64,000 nt of DNA from Faucicola sp902506225 (lineage in GTDB: Bacteria > Pseudomonadota > Gammaproteobacteria > Pseudomonadales > Moraxellaceae). Numbering within the stretch: the first letter of the stretch is position 1; every line of letters begins with the position of its first letter. The stretch lies in contig LR733345.1 of NCBI GenBank assembly GCA_902506225.1, forward strand, positions 2,170,001-2,234,000, written 5' to 3'. The notes below the pieces were generated by a model. That model had not been told where the DNA came from and searched no databases. It saw only the letters and a list, made by a program, of their open reading frames with translations. The position numbers and the translations under genes are program-made. This document shows positions 50,329 to 59,698 of this stretch, piece after piece.

Positions 50329-51264
50329 ATGACAACAGCGACTCAAGCACTTCACGATTTTGATATGCGCCAACGTTTCTATTTTGAGAAAAGCCCGGTA
50401 CGCGGTGACGTGGTACGCATCAATGACAGTCTGCGGACGATATTGCAGCAAAAAGATTACCCAGTTGCCCTGCAAAAACTACTTGGGGAAATGTTGGTTG
50501 CGGCAAGCTTGCTGATTGGTACATTAAAAATCGAAGGTCGTCTATCCATTCAATTACAAAATTCAGGTGCAGCCGCGGATACTGAACAGGACAGCTTAAC
50601 TTGGGCGATGGCAGAGTGCGACCACCAAGGTCACATTCGCGGTCTTGCAGAGTGGACAGGCGCGTGGCAATCCGCACAAACGGCGAATGATGCCTTTGCC
50701 AAACTCGGTAAAGTCGGTGAAGGGGTGTTATTTATTAATATCCAACCTGATGCCACGTATGGCACACAAGCAGAAGGCTATCAAGGTATCGTTGAGCGTG
50801 TGGCGGATAACTTAGCGGATTGTTTGGCACACTATCAGCAGCAATCCGTGCAGATTCCTACCCTAATCAACTTGGCTTGTGATGGTGAGCAAGCGGGCGG
50901 TATCGTGCTGCAGTTGCTACCACGTACCACAGAAGAAGAGTATGAGACGGTGGACAATGATTTGTTCCCACGCTTAAAAATCTTAACCAAAACGTTAAAA
51001 GCTGAAGAATTAACCACCTTGCCAGCCGATGAGATTTTATATCGCTTGTATCATGAAGAAGACGTGGTGACGGCTGAGCCTATGCCGTTGACCTTTGCTT
51101 GTACCTGCTCCCAGCAGAAAAGTGAATCGGCAATTTTTCAGTTGGGCAAACCAGCTGCCTTAGAAATCGCTAATGAGCATGGGGGTGAATTGGCGTTAGA
51201 TTGTGGTTTCTGCGGGCATGTTTACCGGTTTGATCACAAAGATATTGAAATGATTTTTGCTTAA
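50329..51264 (+). CDS. hslO: Redox-activated chaperone Hsp33
   Basis: Holdase chaperone of 311 residues activated by oxidation of a zinc-bound Cys cluster. The cluster is CTCSQQ (CxC) near residue 262 and CGFCGH (CxxC) near residue 295, both intact. The N-terminal region has FYFEKSPVRGDVVRIND and LLGEMLVAASLLIGTLKIEG, typical for HslO; the linker contains RLYHEEDV. It protects proteins against bleach and heat-peroxide stress. Terminator 85 nt downstream. Length is slightly above the E. coli 292 residues. Confidence 0.96.
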   Translation: MTTATQALHDFDMRQRFYFEKSPVRGDVVRINDSLRTILQQKDYPVALQKLLGEMLVAASLLIGTLKIEGRLSIQLQNSGAAADTEQDSLTWAMAECDHQGHIRGLAEWTGAWQSAQTANDAFAKLGKVGEGVLFINIQPDATYGTQAEGYQGIVERVADNLADCLAHYQQQSVQIPTLINLACDGEQAGGIVLQLLPRTTEEEYETVDNDLFPRLKILTKTLKAEELTTLPADEILYRLYHEEDVVTAEPMPLTFACTCSQQKSESAIFQLGKPAALEIANEHGGELALDCGFCGHVYRFDHKDIEMIFA

Positions 51265-51348
51265 TTTAAAGGCTTGCATAGCTAACTTTACATCATTTAA
51301 AATTGCGCAATATTGGTTACGCTTCTAGTCGCTGTAATAGCCAAAACT

Positions 51349-51384
51349 AATACCAAAGTTACAAGTTAACTTTGGTATTTTTTT
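51349..51384 (+). terminator. Intrinsic terminator of hslO
   Basis: Thirteen-bp arms aataccaaagtta/taactttggtatt with a 5-nt loop, followed by T-run. Confidence 0.87.
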
Positions 51385-51498
51385 GCATATTTGATAAGTT
51401 ATAAGCATCAGGTTTGAGATAACTTAAGTTAAACTTGATAATTTTTAGATTAAAAAATTAATTAGGAAAATAATATAATAGAAAATAAGGATATCGTT

Positions 51499-51720
51499 AT
51501 GTCAGTGGCAAAAAATATTGAAATTAGCAGCAGCTCAACGGTAAGTTTTGAAGATGCGATCAAAAAAGGCATTGCACAAGTCAACAAAACGGTTAATAAC
51601 GTGGAAGGTGCTTGGATTAAAGAGCAAAAAGTACGCATTAGCGATGGTAATATCACTAGTTATAACGTGATGATGATTGTTAGCTTTGTAATTGAAGATG
51701 ACAGCACTGATTTAAAATAA
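51499..51720 (+). CDS. Dodecin (flavin-binding small protein)
   Basis: Protein of 73 residues with the dodecin pattern: SVAKNIEISSSSTVSFEDAI, IAQVNKTVNNVEGAWIKEQKVRI (contains the flavin-stacking Trp), and ITSYNVMMIVSFVIED. Dodecins form 12-subunit shells that store and protect riboflavin/FMN or bind CoA. AAGGA lies 7 nt before the ATG, and a strong terminator follows, so it is expressed alone. Confidence 0.92.
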   Translation: MSVAKNIEISSSSTVSFEDAIKKGIAQVNKTVNNVEGAWIKEQKVRISDGNITSYNVMMIVSFVIEDDSTDLK

Positions 51721-51737
51721 AGATTTTATTTATCCAT

Positions 51738-51766
51738 AAAAACCCTAGCATAAGCTAGGGTTTTTT
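51738..51766. terminator. Bidirectional terminator between the dodecin gene and topA
   Basis: Stem aaaaaccctagc/gctagggttttt with a 4-nt loop; T-runs on both strands, 12 nt from the topA stop. Confidence 0.92.
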
Positions 51767-51777
51767 GTTGGTTATCA

Positions 51778-54546
51778 TTACTCTTCAATCCATTTGCCTT
51801 TACGATAAACCAAGGCAAATTTAGTCGCTTTTCCGTCTTTTTCTGAGCCGATATATTGCTCGGCATTTTTACGGCTCCAACGCAAAATTGTTGGATTGCC
51901 CTCATTGTCGGTATCTGGCGCGGTAAATAAATACCGGAATTTATCTTCCAACTGATCTTTTATCGCGCGTAATTCTGACAGTTTTGGGGGGCGCGTCTCT
52001 CGCACTTTGGGAAATTTTGATGCTGCCAAGAATAACCCTGCTGCCCCTTCACGCAAAATGTAATGGTCATCAAATTTTTGTGACTTGAGTTCTGGCATAG
52101 GGATTGCGGTCATGCGTGGCGGCGCTGCATCGCCATTTTTTAGCACTTTACGGGTATTATCACACTGCTGACAGGCAAAATAGGCACCAAAACGCCCAGT
52201 TTTGAGCACCATTTGCCCATCGCATTTATCACAAGGTATAGTAGGTACATCGTCATTGCCTGCGGTTTCAAAGACGCCTTTTTCTAATAGATAGCCATCA
52301 CAGTCAGGATTGTTACCACAGACATGGAGTTTTAATCCGCCATCTACAATATACCCATCCATCGCGGTATGGCATTTCGGGCAGCGTTTTTTCTCAAGTA
52401 GCGCTTGGATTTCGTCGTTGTTGTCCGCGTCGTCCTCACCGAGATTCTGGCTCTCTTTACTGGTTTGACTATGAAAGGCTTCCACAGGCATCAAGTTTTT
52501 GGTGCCTTTACAACGCTCTTTGGGCGGTAAATTATAGCCGGTACAACCCAAAAACACCCCTGTTGAACCGGTACGGATCTGCATTGGTCTCTGACATAAG
52601 TCACAATGGATATCTGGAACATCGGTTGGGTCGTTGGGCTTCATGCCGTCTTCGTCTTTGGCACGCTCTAACTTGCCTTTAAAATCGCCATAAAAATCAT
52701 CCAGCACTTTTTTCCAGTTTTGCTGGCCTTCAGCGACTTCATCTAGGTTTTCTTCAAGCCCTGCGGTAAAAGTATAGTCCATCAAATTCGGAAAGCTGTT
52801 GACCAATCTGTCAGTGACGATATCACCCATTTTTTCGGCGAATAAACGTTTGTTTTCTACCTTGACATACCCACGTTCTTGAATGGTTGAGATGATAGCG
52901 GCATACGTGGACGGACGACCAATCCCACGTTTTTCCAGTTCTTTGACTAAGCTTGCTTCAGTATAGCGAGCCGGTGGCTTGGTAAAATGTTGGGTAGGCT
53001 CGATACTATCGACCACCAATTTTTCCCCGATTTTTACATCAGGTAATAGATTGTCTTCATTTTTGGCAGGGGGCTGTACTTTGGTATACCCATCAAAGGT
53101 CATCACACGACCTTTGGCTCTAAGCTCAATCTCACCAGCATTGACAATCAACGTCATGGATTGGTACTGTGCAGGTGGCATCTGACACGCCACAAACTGG
53201 CGCCAAATCAGCTCATATAAGCGCTGGGCATCGCGCTCCATGTCTTTTAGCGAGGCAGATTGCACCAAGACATCTGATGGTCGAATCGCTTCGTGCGCTT
53301 CTTGGGCGTTTTGCTTGTTGCCATACACATTGGGCGATTTTGGGACATATTTTGCGCCGTATTGCTTGTCAATAAAACCGCGCACACTGGTGAGTGCATC
53401 CGCTGACAAAAAAGTACTGTCAGTACGCATATAGGTAATGTGACCTGCTTCATACAGGCGCTGAGCCAGCATCATGGTTTTTTTGACCGGAAAACCAAGG
53501 CGAGTACTTGCGGCTTGTTGCAAAGTTGAGGTGATAAAGGGTGCAGCAGGTTTTGACTGGGTAGGTTTTTCTTCCCGATCCGCCACGATAAAATCTGACT
53601 GTTCAAGCAGCGCAACAACGGCATTGGTCTGTGCTTCGTTTTTTAGTTCAAGGGGTTTGCCCGATTTTTTTACCGCTTCTAGGCGAATGGTCTCTTGTTT
53701 GGCTTGCTGACTGTGGGTATTGCTGTGAATTTCCCAATATTCCACTGGAGTAAAAGCGCGAATTTCACGTTCACGCTCCACTACTAGACGCGTGGCGACA
53801 GATTGTACTCGCCCTGCCGACAGTCCGCGCGCTACTTTTTGCCATAGCAATGGCGATACCATGAAACCTACGACACGGTCTAAAAATCGTCTGGCTTGCT
53901 GCGCGTTGACACGGTCATAGTTGAGCTTGGTGGGGCTTTTAAAGGCATTTTGAATCGCGTTTTTGGTGATTTCGTTAAATACCACGCGGCTGTATTTGTC
54001 ATCACTGCCACCGATAACTTCTTTGAGATGCCAAGCAATCGCTTCCCCTTCTCTATCCAAGTCGGTTGCAAGATAAATTTCTTTGGCGTCTTTGGCCAGG
54101 GATTTTAATTCTTTAATCACTTTAACTTTGCTGGGTAGAATTTCATAATGTGCCACCCAGTCGTGCTCGGGGTCAATCCCCATGCGCCGTACCAAGGCTT
54201 GCTGCGCTTTTTGCTCTTTGGTGAGCTTGGTATCCGACTTATCGTCGGTTTTTGCTGCGCCAGAACCCGACACAGGTAAATCACGCACGTGCCCCACACT
54301 AGAGCGGACGATAAAATCATTTCCCAGATACTTATTGATGGTTTTGGCTTTGGCAGGGGATTCCACAATCACCAAGGCTTTGCCTTGCCCCGACGTTTTA
54401 GGCGCTGTTTTTGATGCTTTTGATGCGGCTGTTGATTTGGGCGCGGCGGCTTTGGTTGCGGCTTTTTCAGCGGCTTTGGTGTCTGTTTTTGTATCAGCCG
54501 TGTCCGTGGTTTTGGTTGATTTTCTCGCTGTCGGTGTTTTACTCAT
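51778..54546 (-). CDS. topA: DNA topoisomerase I
   Basis: Type IA topoisomerase relaxing negative supercoils, 922 residues. A basic Lys/Ala/Thr-rich leader of about 55 residues precedes the TOPRIM domain (ALVIVESPAKAKTINKYLG). DLDREGEAIAWHL carries the Mg-binding Asp residues; the active-site Tyr is in ITYMRTDST. GIGRPSTYAAIISTIQERGYV is conserved. The C-terminus has three zinc-binding modules (CDLC...C, CPKC...C, CDKC...C) and a final basic domain. The leader is longer than in E. coli TopA. It follows an orphan parA and a small membrane-protein gene, possibly in one transcript. Confidence 0.97.
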   Translation of the reverse strand: MSKTPTARKSTKTTDTADTKTDTKAAEKAATKAAAPKSTAASKASKTAPKTSGQGKALVIVESPAKAKTINKYLGNDFIVRSSVGHVRDLPVSGSGAAKTDDKSDTKLTKEQKAQQALVRRMGIDPEHDWVAHYEILPSKVKVIKELKSLAKDAKEIYLATDLDREGEAIAWHLKEVIGGSDDKYSRVVFNEITKNAIQNAFKSPTKLNYDRVNAQQARRFLDRVVGFMVSPLLWQKVARGLSAGRVQSVATRLVVEREREIRAFTPVEYWEIHSNTHSQQAKQETIRLEAVKKSGKPLELKNEAQTNAVVALLEQSDFIVADREEKPTQSKPAAPFITSTLQQAASTRLGFPVKKTMMLAQRLYEAGHITYMRTDSTFLSADALTSVRGFIDKQYGAKYVPKSPNVYGNKQNAQEAHEAIRPSDVLVQSASLKDMERDAQRLYELIWRQFVACQMPPAQYQSMTLIVNAGEIELRAKGRVMTFDGYTKVQPPAKNEDNLLPDVKIGEKLVVDSIEPTQHFTKPPARYTEASLVKELEKRGIGRPSTYAAIISTIQERGYVKVENKRLFAEKMGDIVTDRLVNSFPNLMDYTFTAGLEENLDEVAEGQQNWKKVLDDFYGDFKGKLERAKDEDGMKPNDPTDVPDIHCDLCQRPMQIRTGSTGVFLGCTGYNLPPKERCKGTKNLMPVEAFHSQTSKESQNLGEDDADNNDEIQALLEKKRCPKCHTAMDGYIVDGGLKLHVCGNNPDCDGYLLEKGVFETAGNDDVPTIPCDKCDGQMVLKTGRFGAYFACQQCDNTRKVLKNGDAAPPRMTAIPMPELKSQKFDDHYILREGAAGLFLAASKFPKVRETRPPKLSELRAIKDQLEDKFRYLFTAPDTDNEGNPTILRWSRKNAEQYIGSEKDGKATKFALVYRKGKWIEE

Positions 54547-54593
54547 GTTGGGTTCACAAAATCATTAAAAAGGGTAAGTTAAAATACGAAAAG

Positions 54594-55094
54594 TTAGTTA
54601 TTCTGCACCAATTTGGCATAATCATGCAATTTACTTTTTAACATGATTAGGTCTTTTTCGGTGGTTTCAAGTTCTGATTTCATGCCCAGTTGGCTATTTT
54701 CTTGCCAATAAATACACATAAAATTGGCTTTACAGCTTAAACCTTTAACGGTTGTTGCGATGGATGCCGGTAAATCCACCTCCCGATTATCGAGCGCAAA
54801 ATTAGCGGGATAATGCCCGGTAAAGGGGCGCCATTTGCCCTCAATCACTTGATAATCACAGGGGCGCATCTTCGCGTCCTCAATCACCACGCCGTACTGC
54901 GCCATCATGCCTTTACCGCGTTCGCCTGTATCGCCGATAATCCAATCAGGACATGCGACCAGTTTTGGCTGCACGCCTACGCGTCTGGCTGCCATGCGCA
55001 GATTATCACGCATGGTCTCGCGAGCAGATGGTTTTAACCCCATGATACTACCGACAATAAACACCCCGATGGCGATGGCTATCCATATTCCCAT
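54594..55094 (-). CDS. Uncharacterised membrane-anchored protein between parA and topA
   Basis: Protein of 166 residues. Residues 3-19 form one N-terminal transmembrane helix (IWIAIAIGVFIVGSIMG) followed by a soluble domain with KLVACPDWIIGDTGERGKGMMAQYG and a C-terminal coiled-coil-like helix (SELETTEKDLIMLKSKLHDYAKL). Family not recognised. It starts 8 nt after the parA stop and ends 47 nt before topA, so it is probably cotranscribed with both. The cytoplasmic placement of the C-terminal part is inferred from positive residues after the helix. Confidence 0.75.
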   Translation of the reverse strand: MGIWIAIAIGVFIVGSIMGLKPSARETMRDNLRMAARRVGVQPKLVACPDWIIGDTGERGKGMMAQYGVVIEDAKMRPCDYQVIEGKWRPFTGHYPANFALDNREVDLPASIATTVKGLSCKANFMCIYWQENSQLGMKSELETTEKDLIMLKSKLHDYAKLVQNN

Positions 55095-55102
55095 TGATTA
55101 TA

Positions 55103-55858
55103 TTACTCGTACCAGCTGCTATTTTTGGATTTTTTAGAGGACGTTTTTGCTTCAGTTTTGGTGTCAGCTTTGTTTTCGGCTTTGGCGTCAATTTTGTCAG
55201 CCGGCTGCGGCTCGGAAGCTAACATATCCATAATTGGCTGCCACTGGGCTTGAATGTCGCGATACGGTTTTTGGCTTTTATCAAAAATCGTCAAGCCGCG
55301 CTCTGCCAAAGCTTGGTAAATACTACGCTCAGATAGCCAAGCCAGTGGCTGCTGTCCAATATCAGCAAAATACGCCATCAGTTTTTCGGTCGGCTCATTG
55401 TCCTGCATCAATTGACTACGCACGCGATTGGCAACCAGATAAATATCGACTTTGCCTTTGCGGATACGTTTGATGTCTTCTAGGCTTTTTAAAAAGCGTT
55501 TGGTACTGTCAATATCAAAAAAAGCGGGTAATACAGGAATTAAAATCGCCTTGCATTCGGCAATCAGCTGCTCGGCTTTAGTGCCTGATAACGCACCTGG
55601 GGCATCAATAATCAGCCAGTCATTTTTACCCAGGGTTTTTGGGATATCACCGATATCATTGCTATCGCGCCAGTCAATACCGATAATGGCAGGTACGTCC
55701 GCTGGACGCATTTTTAGCCACTGTAGACTTGATTTTTGGGGGTCTGCATCTGCCAATGCCACTGTTTTGCCTTGGTTTGCCAACGCCGCCGCTAGACTTA
55801 CCGCAATCGAGGTTTTACCACATCCCCCTTTTTGATTGGCGATTAAAATTTTTTGCAT
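55103..55858 (-). CDS. Orphan ParA/MinD-family ATPase
   Basis: P-loop ATPase of about 251 residues: deviant Walker A NQKGGCGKTSIAVSLA at the N-terminus, DADPQKSSLQWL (Walker A' Asp), and WLIIDAPGAL (Walker B). VANRVRSQ is the conserved switch region. The C-terminus has a charged tail of about 35 residues of repeated KAENKADTKTEAK type. No ParB gene or parS-like sequences are adjacent, so it is not the chromosomal parAB locus; such orphan ParA proteins position other cargo. ATG 55858 is used rather than a GTG 9 nt upstream. Confidence 0.88.
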   Translation of the reverse strand: MQKILIANQKGGCGKTSIAVSLAAALANQGKTVALADADPQKSSLQWLKMRPADVPAIIGIDWRDSNDIGDIPKTLGKNDWLIIDAPGALSGTKAEQLIAECKAILIPVLPAFFDIDSTKRFLKSLEDIKRIRKGKVDIYLVANRVRSQLMQDNEPTEKLMAYFADIGQQPLAWLSERSIYQALAERGLTIFDKSQKPYRDIQAQWQPIMDMLASEPQPADKIDAKAENKADTKTEAKTSSKKSKNSSWYE

Positions 55859-56099
55859 GACCCTCACCCTGTTGATAAAAAATTAATGCAATATCACCAC
55901 ATTAACCCAAAAATTTGACCCTGTTAATTTGACGCTATTCATTTCGTTGTATTAAATAGCCTAACAAAATTTTAACCATTGATAAATGCTTTTATATAAA
56001 TAATCTGCTAAATTAAAAAATATCAATTCATTAACGGTTTAATCGGTTTAGCCAGTTTTTGACTGGCTAATAGCGACCGTAAACCTCAAAGGCACCACC

Positions 56100-56747
56100 A
56101 TGACGATGCTTTCATTCATAGAGACCTATCACCCAGCAACCACCTCAAAAAAAATGCTTGGGCTGTTTGCTGTCACTGCCTCGATGACAGGTTGTGCTAC
56201 CTTAGGCGGCGGATTAACACCTACTCAGTGCCAACAAAGCAATTGGCAAGCGATTGGTTATCAAGATGGCTTGATGGGACGCAGCCAAGATTATATTCAA
56301 AAGCATATCAAGCAATGCGCTAAAGCCAATACTGTGCCTGACCAGCAACAGTGGCGACAAGGTCGTGAAGAAGGGTTAAAACGTTATTGCACGCCGCTAC
56401 GCGCTTACCAGCTTGGCCGTGAGGGCTACGACTACAATGATGTATGCCCACAATCGATGACGCTTGATTTATTAAAAGCGCATGACGAAGGTTATCTCAA
56501 CTACCAACGTGAGCAAAGGCTAAATCAACTGTGGTACAACACCGATCCATTTTGGGGCTCACCCTTCTACGGTAGTCGTTTTGGTTACGGTGGTTCAGGG
56601 GTGTGGTCACGTCCGTATCATCCCCGCATTGCACCTAACGACCGCCACCCAAAATACAGCGATACCCATCAGCCTACATCAAGCCAACCTGTAGCGCCTC
56701 GCCCCGTTACCCCTAGCAATGATGCAAACATAGGGTCAAAAAAATAA
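56100..56747 (+). CDS. DUF2799-containing predicted lipoprotein
   Basis: Protein of 215 residues. A signal region with lipobox ASMTGC (Cys at about residue 32) follows an 18-residue polar leader; AAAGG before the ATG at 56100 supports this start. The body matches DUF2799: NWQAIGYQDGLMGRSQDYIQKHIKQCAKAN, QWRQGREEGLKRYCTPLRAYQLGREGYDYNDVCP. A Gly/Tyr/Trp-rich and then Pro/Ser/Thr-rich C-terminal tail follows. DUF2799 lipoproteins are envelope proteins of unknown function. Confidence 0.85.
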   Translation: MTMLSFIETYHPATTSKKMLGLFAVTASMTGCATLGGGLTPTQCQQSNWQAIGYQDGLMGRSQDYIQKHIKQCAKANTVPDQQQWRQGREEGLKRYCTPLRAYQLGREGYDYNDVCPQSMTLDLLKAHDEGYLNYQREQRLNQLWYNTDPFWGSPFYGSRFGYGGSGVWSRPYHPRIAPNDRHPKYSDTHQPTSSQPVAPRPVTPSNDANIGSKK

Positions 56748-56870
56748 TCGCGGCTAAGATAAAAACAACGTGACAAACTTATCTTGAAATTTTGTTTTGA
56801 AATCTCGTTGCACAATCTCATTGAACGATGGAACCCGATGCGTCATGACAATAATTTATAGGTTAAAACT

Positions 56871-56909
56871 AAAAAAGAAGTTCGGGTGTTTTTAACCGAA
56901 GTTTTTTAT
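56871..56909 (+). terminator. Probable terminator of the DUF2799 gene
   Basis: Core stem ttcgg/ccgaa extended past one mismatch by A/T pairs, followed by a T-run. Weaker than others in this window. Confidence 0.6.
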
Positions 56910-57003
56910 TAAACCAGTAGCTTATCGAATCAACCGCTTATCACCTCAATAGCTTAACCCATTACAGCAGCCAAAATAGCCGTGTGCTTGACCCGCTTGG
57001 TTA

Positions 57004-58236
57004 TCAAATCAAAGGATTGATTGTCGGTATTTTTTGGCTCTCAGCGTTTTGGCTGGCGTTGGATTTTTGAGGCGCTTTGGGTTTTTGAGACCCTTTGTTT
57101 TTCTGAGATTTGGTGGGGTCAAAAGTTTGCACAGCAGGTGCGGTAGGTACCCCTTTTTGCTGCAGCTGCTCATCAATCTGCCCCGCTTGGATGTTTTCCC
57201 CTTCAAATACACGGATATGCTCATCACGTTTTAACTGCAAATTTTCAAAGTCAAACAACTCACGGTCAGCGAGCTGTGACGGTGCGACATTTTGCATCGC
57301 GCCGAATATCGAATCCAAGCGATTCGGGTATTGCTGATCCCATGCGCGCAGCATGTCATTAATCATCGCCCGTTGTAGGTTTTCTTGGCTACCACACAGG
57401 TTACAAGGAATAATCGGAAACTGCTTGTAATTGGCATATTTGATAATGTCTTTTTCTTCCACATACGCAAGCGGACGAATCAAGATATTTTGCCCATCAT
57501 CCGATAGCAGTTTTGGTGGCATGGCTTTGAGACTACCGCCGTGAAATAAATTTAAGAAAAACGTCGCCATGATATCATCACGGTGATGACCGAGTGCCAC
57601 TTTGGTTGCACCGATTTGTTTGGCAAATCCATATAACGAACCACGGCGCAGACGTGAACAGGCAGAACAGTAAGTTTTACCTTCTGGTACGATTTGCTTG
57701 ACCACGCTATAGGTGTCTTTTTCTAAAATATAATACGGAATACCGTGCTTGGTCAGATAGTTGGGCAAAATATCTTCAGGGTAATTAGGTTGCTTTTGGT
57801 CAAGATTGACGGCAATCACATCAAACTGAATCGGTGCTATTTTCTTTAAGAACAATAAAATATCGAGTAAGGTAAAACTGTCTTTACCGCCTGAAATACA
57901 CACCATGACCACATCACCGTCTTCAATCATGTTGTAGTCACGAATCGCCCAAGAGACCAGCTTACGTAATTTTTTTTGTAGCTTGCGAAAACGCGCGGAT
58001 TTGATGTCATCGCCTTGGCTGTTACCTTTGGCATTGCCCAAGGTCTGCTGCGCTTTATTGTTTGACGCTTCGTTTAACGCTTCATTGTCTAAAGCATCAT
58101 TGTCTGACGCGTCATCATCCCAATCATTATCATCAAGCATGTCTACGTCACTCTCTAATAGTTGGGCTAATCGTTGGGGATTTAATTCAGCGGCAGACAT
58201 GGCTGCTACTGGGCTTACAGAATTGTTTGATTGCAT
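57004..58236 (-). CDS. ttcA: tRNA 2-thiocytidine synthetase TtcA
   Basis: Thiolates C32 of tRNAs using ATP and a 4Fe-4S cluster. 410 residues from ATG 58236 (AGGT site 8 nt upstream). The PP-loop CISGGKDSFTLLDIL, cluster ligands CSACSRLRRG and CNLCGSQ, and LGHHRDDIMATFFLNLF are intact. Two unusual extensions flank the core: an acidic Asp/Asn-rich N-terminal stretch (roughly residues 32-60) and a Lys/Gln/Ser/Pro-rich C-terminal tail of about 45 residues; E. coli TtcA has 311 residues. Both look disordered. Confidence 0.95.
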   Translation of the reverse strand: MQSNNSVSPVAAMSAAELNPQRLAQLLESDVDMLDDNDWDDDASDNDALDNEALNEASNNKAQQTLGNAKGNSQGDDIKSARFRKLQKKLRKLVSWAIRDYNMIEDGDVVMVCISGGKDSFTLLDILLFLKKIAPIQFDVIAVNLDQKQPNYPEDILPNYLTKHGIPYYILEKDTYSVVKQIVPEGKTYCSACSRLRRGSLYGFAKQIGATKVALGHHRDDIMATFFLNLFHGGSLKAMPPKLLSDDGQNILIRPLAYVEEKDIIKYANYKQFPIIPCNLCGSQENLQRAMINDMLRAWDQQYPNRLDSIFGAMQNVAPSQLADRELFDFENLQLKRDEHIRVFEGENIQAGQIDEQLQQKGVPTAPAVQTFDPTKSQKNKGSQKPKAPQKSNASQNAESQKIPTINPLI

Positions 58237-58330
58237 AAGATACCTAACTGATGATAAACCAATAAATAAACCTATGAGGACGCTATCGCATATCAACGAC
58301 GCGTCATTTATTTATTGGAAAAATTGCAAA

Positions 58331-58380
58331 TAAAAAAGCATTTAACGTCAGGCAGACCAACCCCCTCACAATAAATGCTT
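58331..58380 (-). terminator. Probable terminator of the AI-2E family gene
   Basis: Arms aagcattta (58336-58344) and taaatgctt (58372-58380) with a 27-nt loop and a U-run on the minus strand. Confidence 0.65.
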
Positions 58381-58471
58381 GATTGAGCGTATCTATAACC
58401 GCCTATCACATAGTCGGTTATTATACGGCAAAATTACGCGCTTGTAGTCATTTGAATGACAGCTTGCTGTT

Positions 58472-59698
58472 TTAGAAGATATTTTTTATCCGCGCTATCC
58501 AACTGGTATTTTCTTTTTTCATTTGCTCCTCGATTTTTTTTTGTTGCTGCTCAAGTTTGATATCCATCAGATTTTCTTCTTTAAATAGACTATATTGGGC
58601 ATCGCCTTTATAAAACTCAGTTTCACGGTAACTGTCATACGCATGTTGGAATAGCACCTTGAGTACAGCGGCGAGCGGCAAAGCAATCAGCATACCTGCA
58701 ATGCCTGCCAGTGATGCCCCTGCAAGAACCGCAAACATCACCCACAGCGGAGATAGACCAATTTTATCACCCAACAACAACGGCTGCAAAACATAACCTT
58801 CCACCGCCTGCCCTACCATAAAAGCACCGATAATTAGTAGTAAATGTACCCAGTCCACGCCAAATTGAAATAGCCCTGCAATAATCGCCGCAATAAAGCC
58901 AAGGGTAAAGCCAAGATAAGGCACAAAACTTGCGATACCCGCCATCATACCGATGATAAGACCGACTTTAAGTCCAATGAGTTGCAGTTGCACCGCATAC
59001 ACCATACCGAGCAGCACCATCACCAGGATCTGACCTTTGATAAATGACATCAACGCTTCATCACTTTCTTTGGCGATACGATAAACTGATAGAATATAAC
59101 GGTTGGGAATCATATGACGCATTTTTACCAAGCGCTCATCCCAATTATATAAAAAATAAAACATCAAAATCGGCACCAGTACCACAATGCCCGCCACGTT
59201 GATTATATTCATGCCTGATAACATTAAATTGGTAAAAAATGAACGCACATCGATGATGTTGTAGTGTTCTTTGAGAAAATCAACCAAGCCTTTGGACATA
59301 TCACGTACTTGCAGGGCAGGTAAGCGTATAGGCGTGTGAGAACGCACCCAGCCTCGCAGCGTATTGTTATAATAGTCAATTGCCGTCGGTACATACTTCC
59401 ATGCCGATTGTAACTGCTCCCACACCAGTGGAATGAGCCACCAGAGTATCAATCCAATCATCAGCCCAGTGGACAAATATACCAGCAAAATCGCCACCCA
59501 GCGGCGAATGTGCGCCTTGTCCTGTAATTTTTGCACCAGCGGATTAATCGCATACGATAAAATAAATGCCACCAAAAATGGCAAAATCACTGATTGTAAT
59601 TGATAAATGATATAGCCTATTGCAACCAAAAACAGCGATATAAATAGCCGTTTGAAAAACACATCTTTCGTAAATCGATAAGGGAATGGGTTGTACAT
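58472..59698 (-). CDS. AI-2E transporter (PerM/TqsA) family membrane protein
   Basis: Integral membrane protein of 408 residues with eight or so transmembrane helices and a large loop after the third helix (about residues 95-150), the layout of the PerM/TqsA/UPF0118 family. Conserved pieces: LPFLVAFILSYAINPLVQKL, GMMAGIASFVPYLGFTLGFIAA, VGQAVEGYVLQPLLLGDKIGLSPLWV and LIALPLAAVLKVLFQHAYDSYRE. Members export AI-2 or act as ion antiporters; the substrate cannot be told here. A charged tail with a QQQKKIEEQMKKEN coiled segment ends the protein. Divergent from purM. Confidence 0.88.
   Translation of the reverse strand: MYNPFPYRFTKDVFFKRLFISLFLVAIGYIIYQLQSVILPFLVAFILSYAINPLVQKLQDKAHIRRWVAILLVYLSTGLMIGLILWWLIPLVWEQLQSAWKYVPTAIDYYNNTLRGWVRSHTPIRLPALQVRDMSKGLVDFLKEHYNIIDVRSFFTNLMLSGMNIINVAGIVVLVPILMFYFLYNWDERLVKMRHMIPNRYILSVYRIAKESDEALMSFIKGQILVMVLLGMVYAVQLQLIGLKVGLIIGMMAGIASFVPYLGFTLGFIAAIIAGLFQFGVDWVHLLLIIGAFMVGQAVEGYVLQPLLLGDKIGLSPLWVMFAVLAGASLAGIAGMLIALPLAAVLKVLFQHAYDSYRETEFYKGDAQYSLFKEENLMDIKLEQQQKKIEEQMKKENTSWIARIKNIF

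Noticed and set aside
54182..54568. Open frame of about 128 codons antisense to the start of topA
   Set aside because: It mirrors the Ala/Lys-rich leader of topA, lacks a ribosome-binding site, and its composition is explained by the opposite strand.
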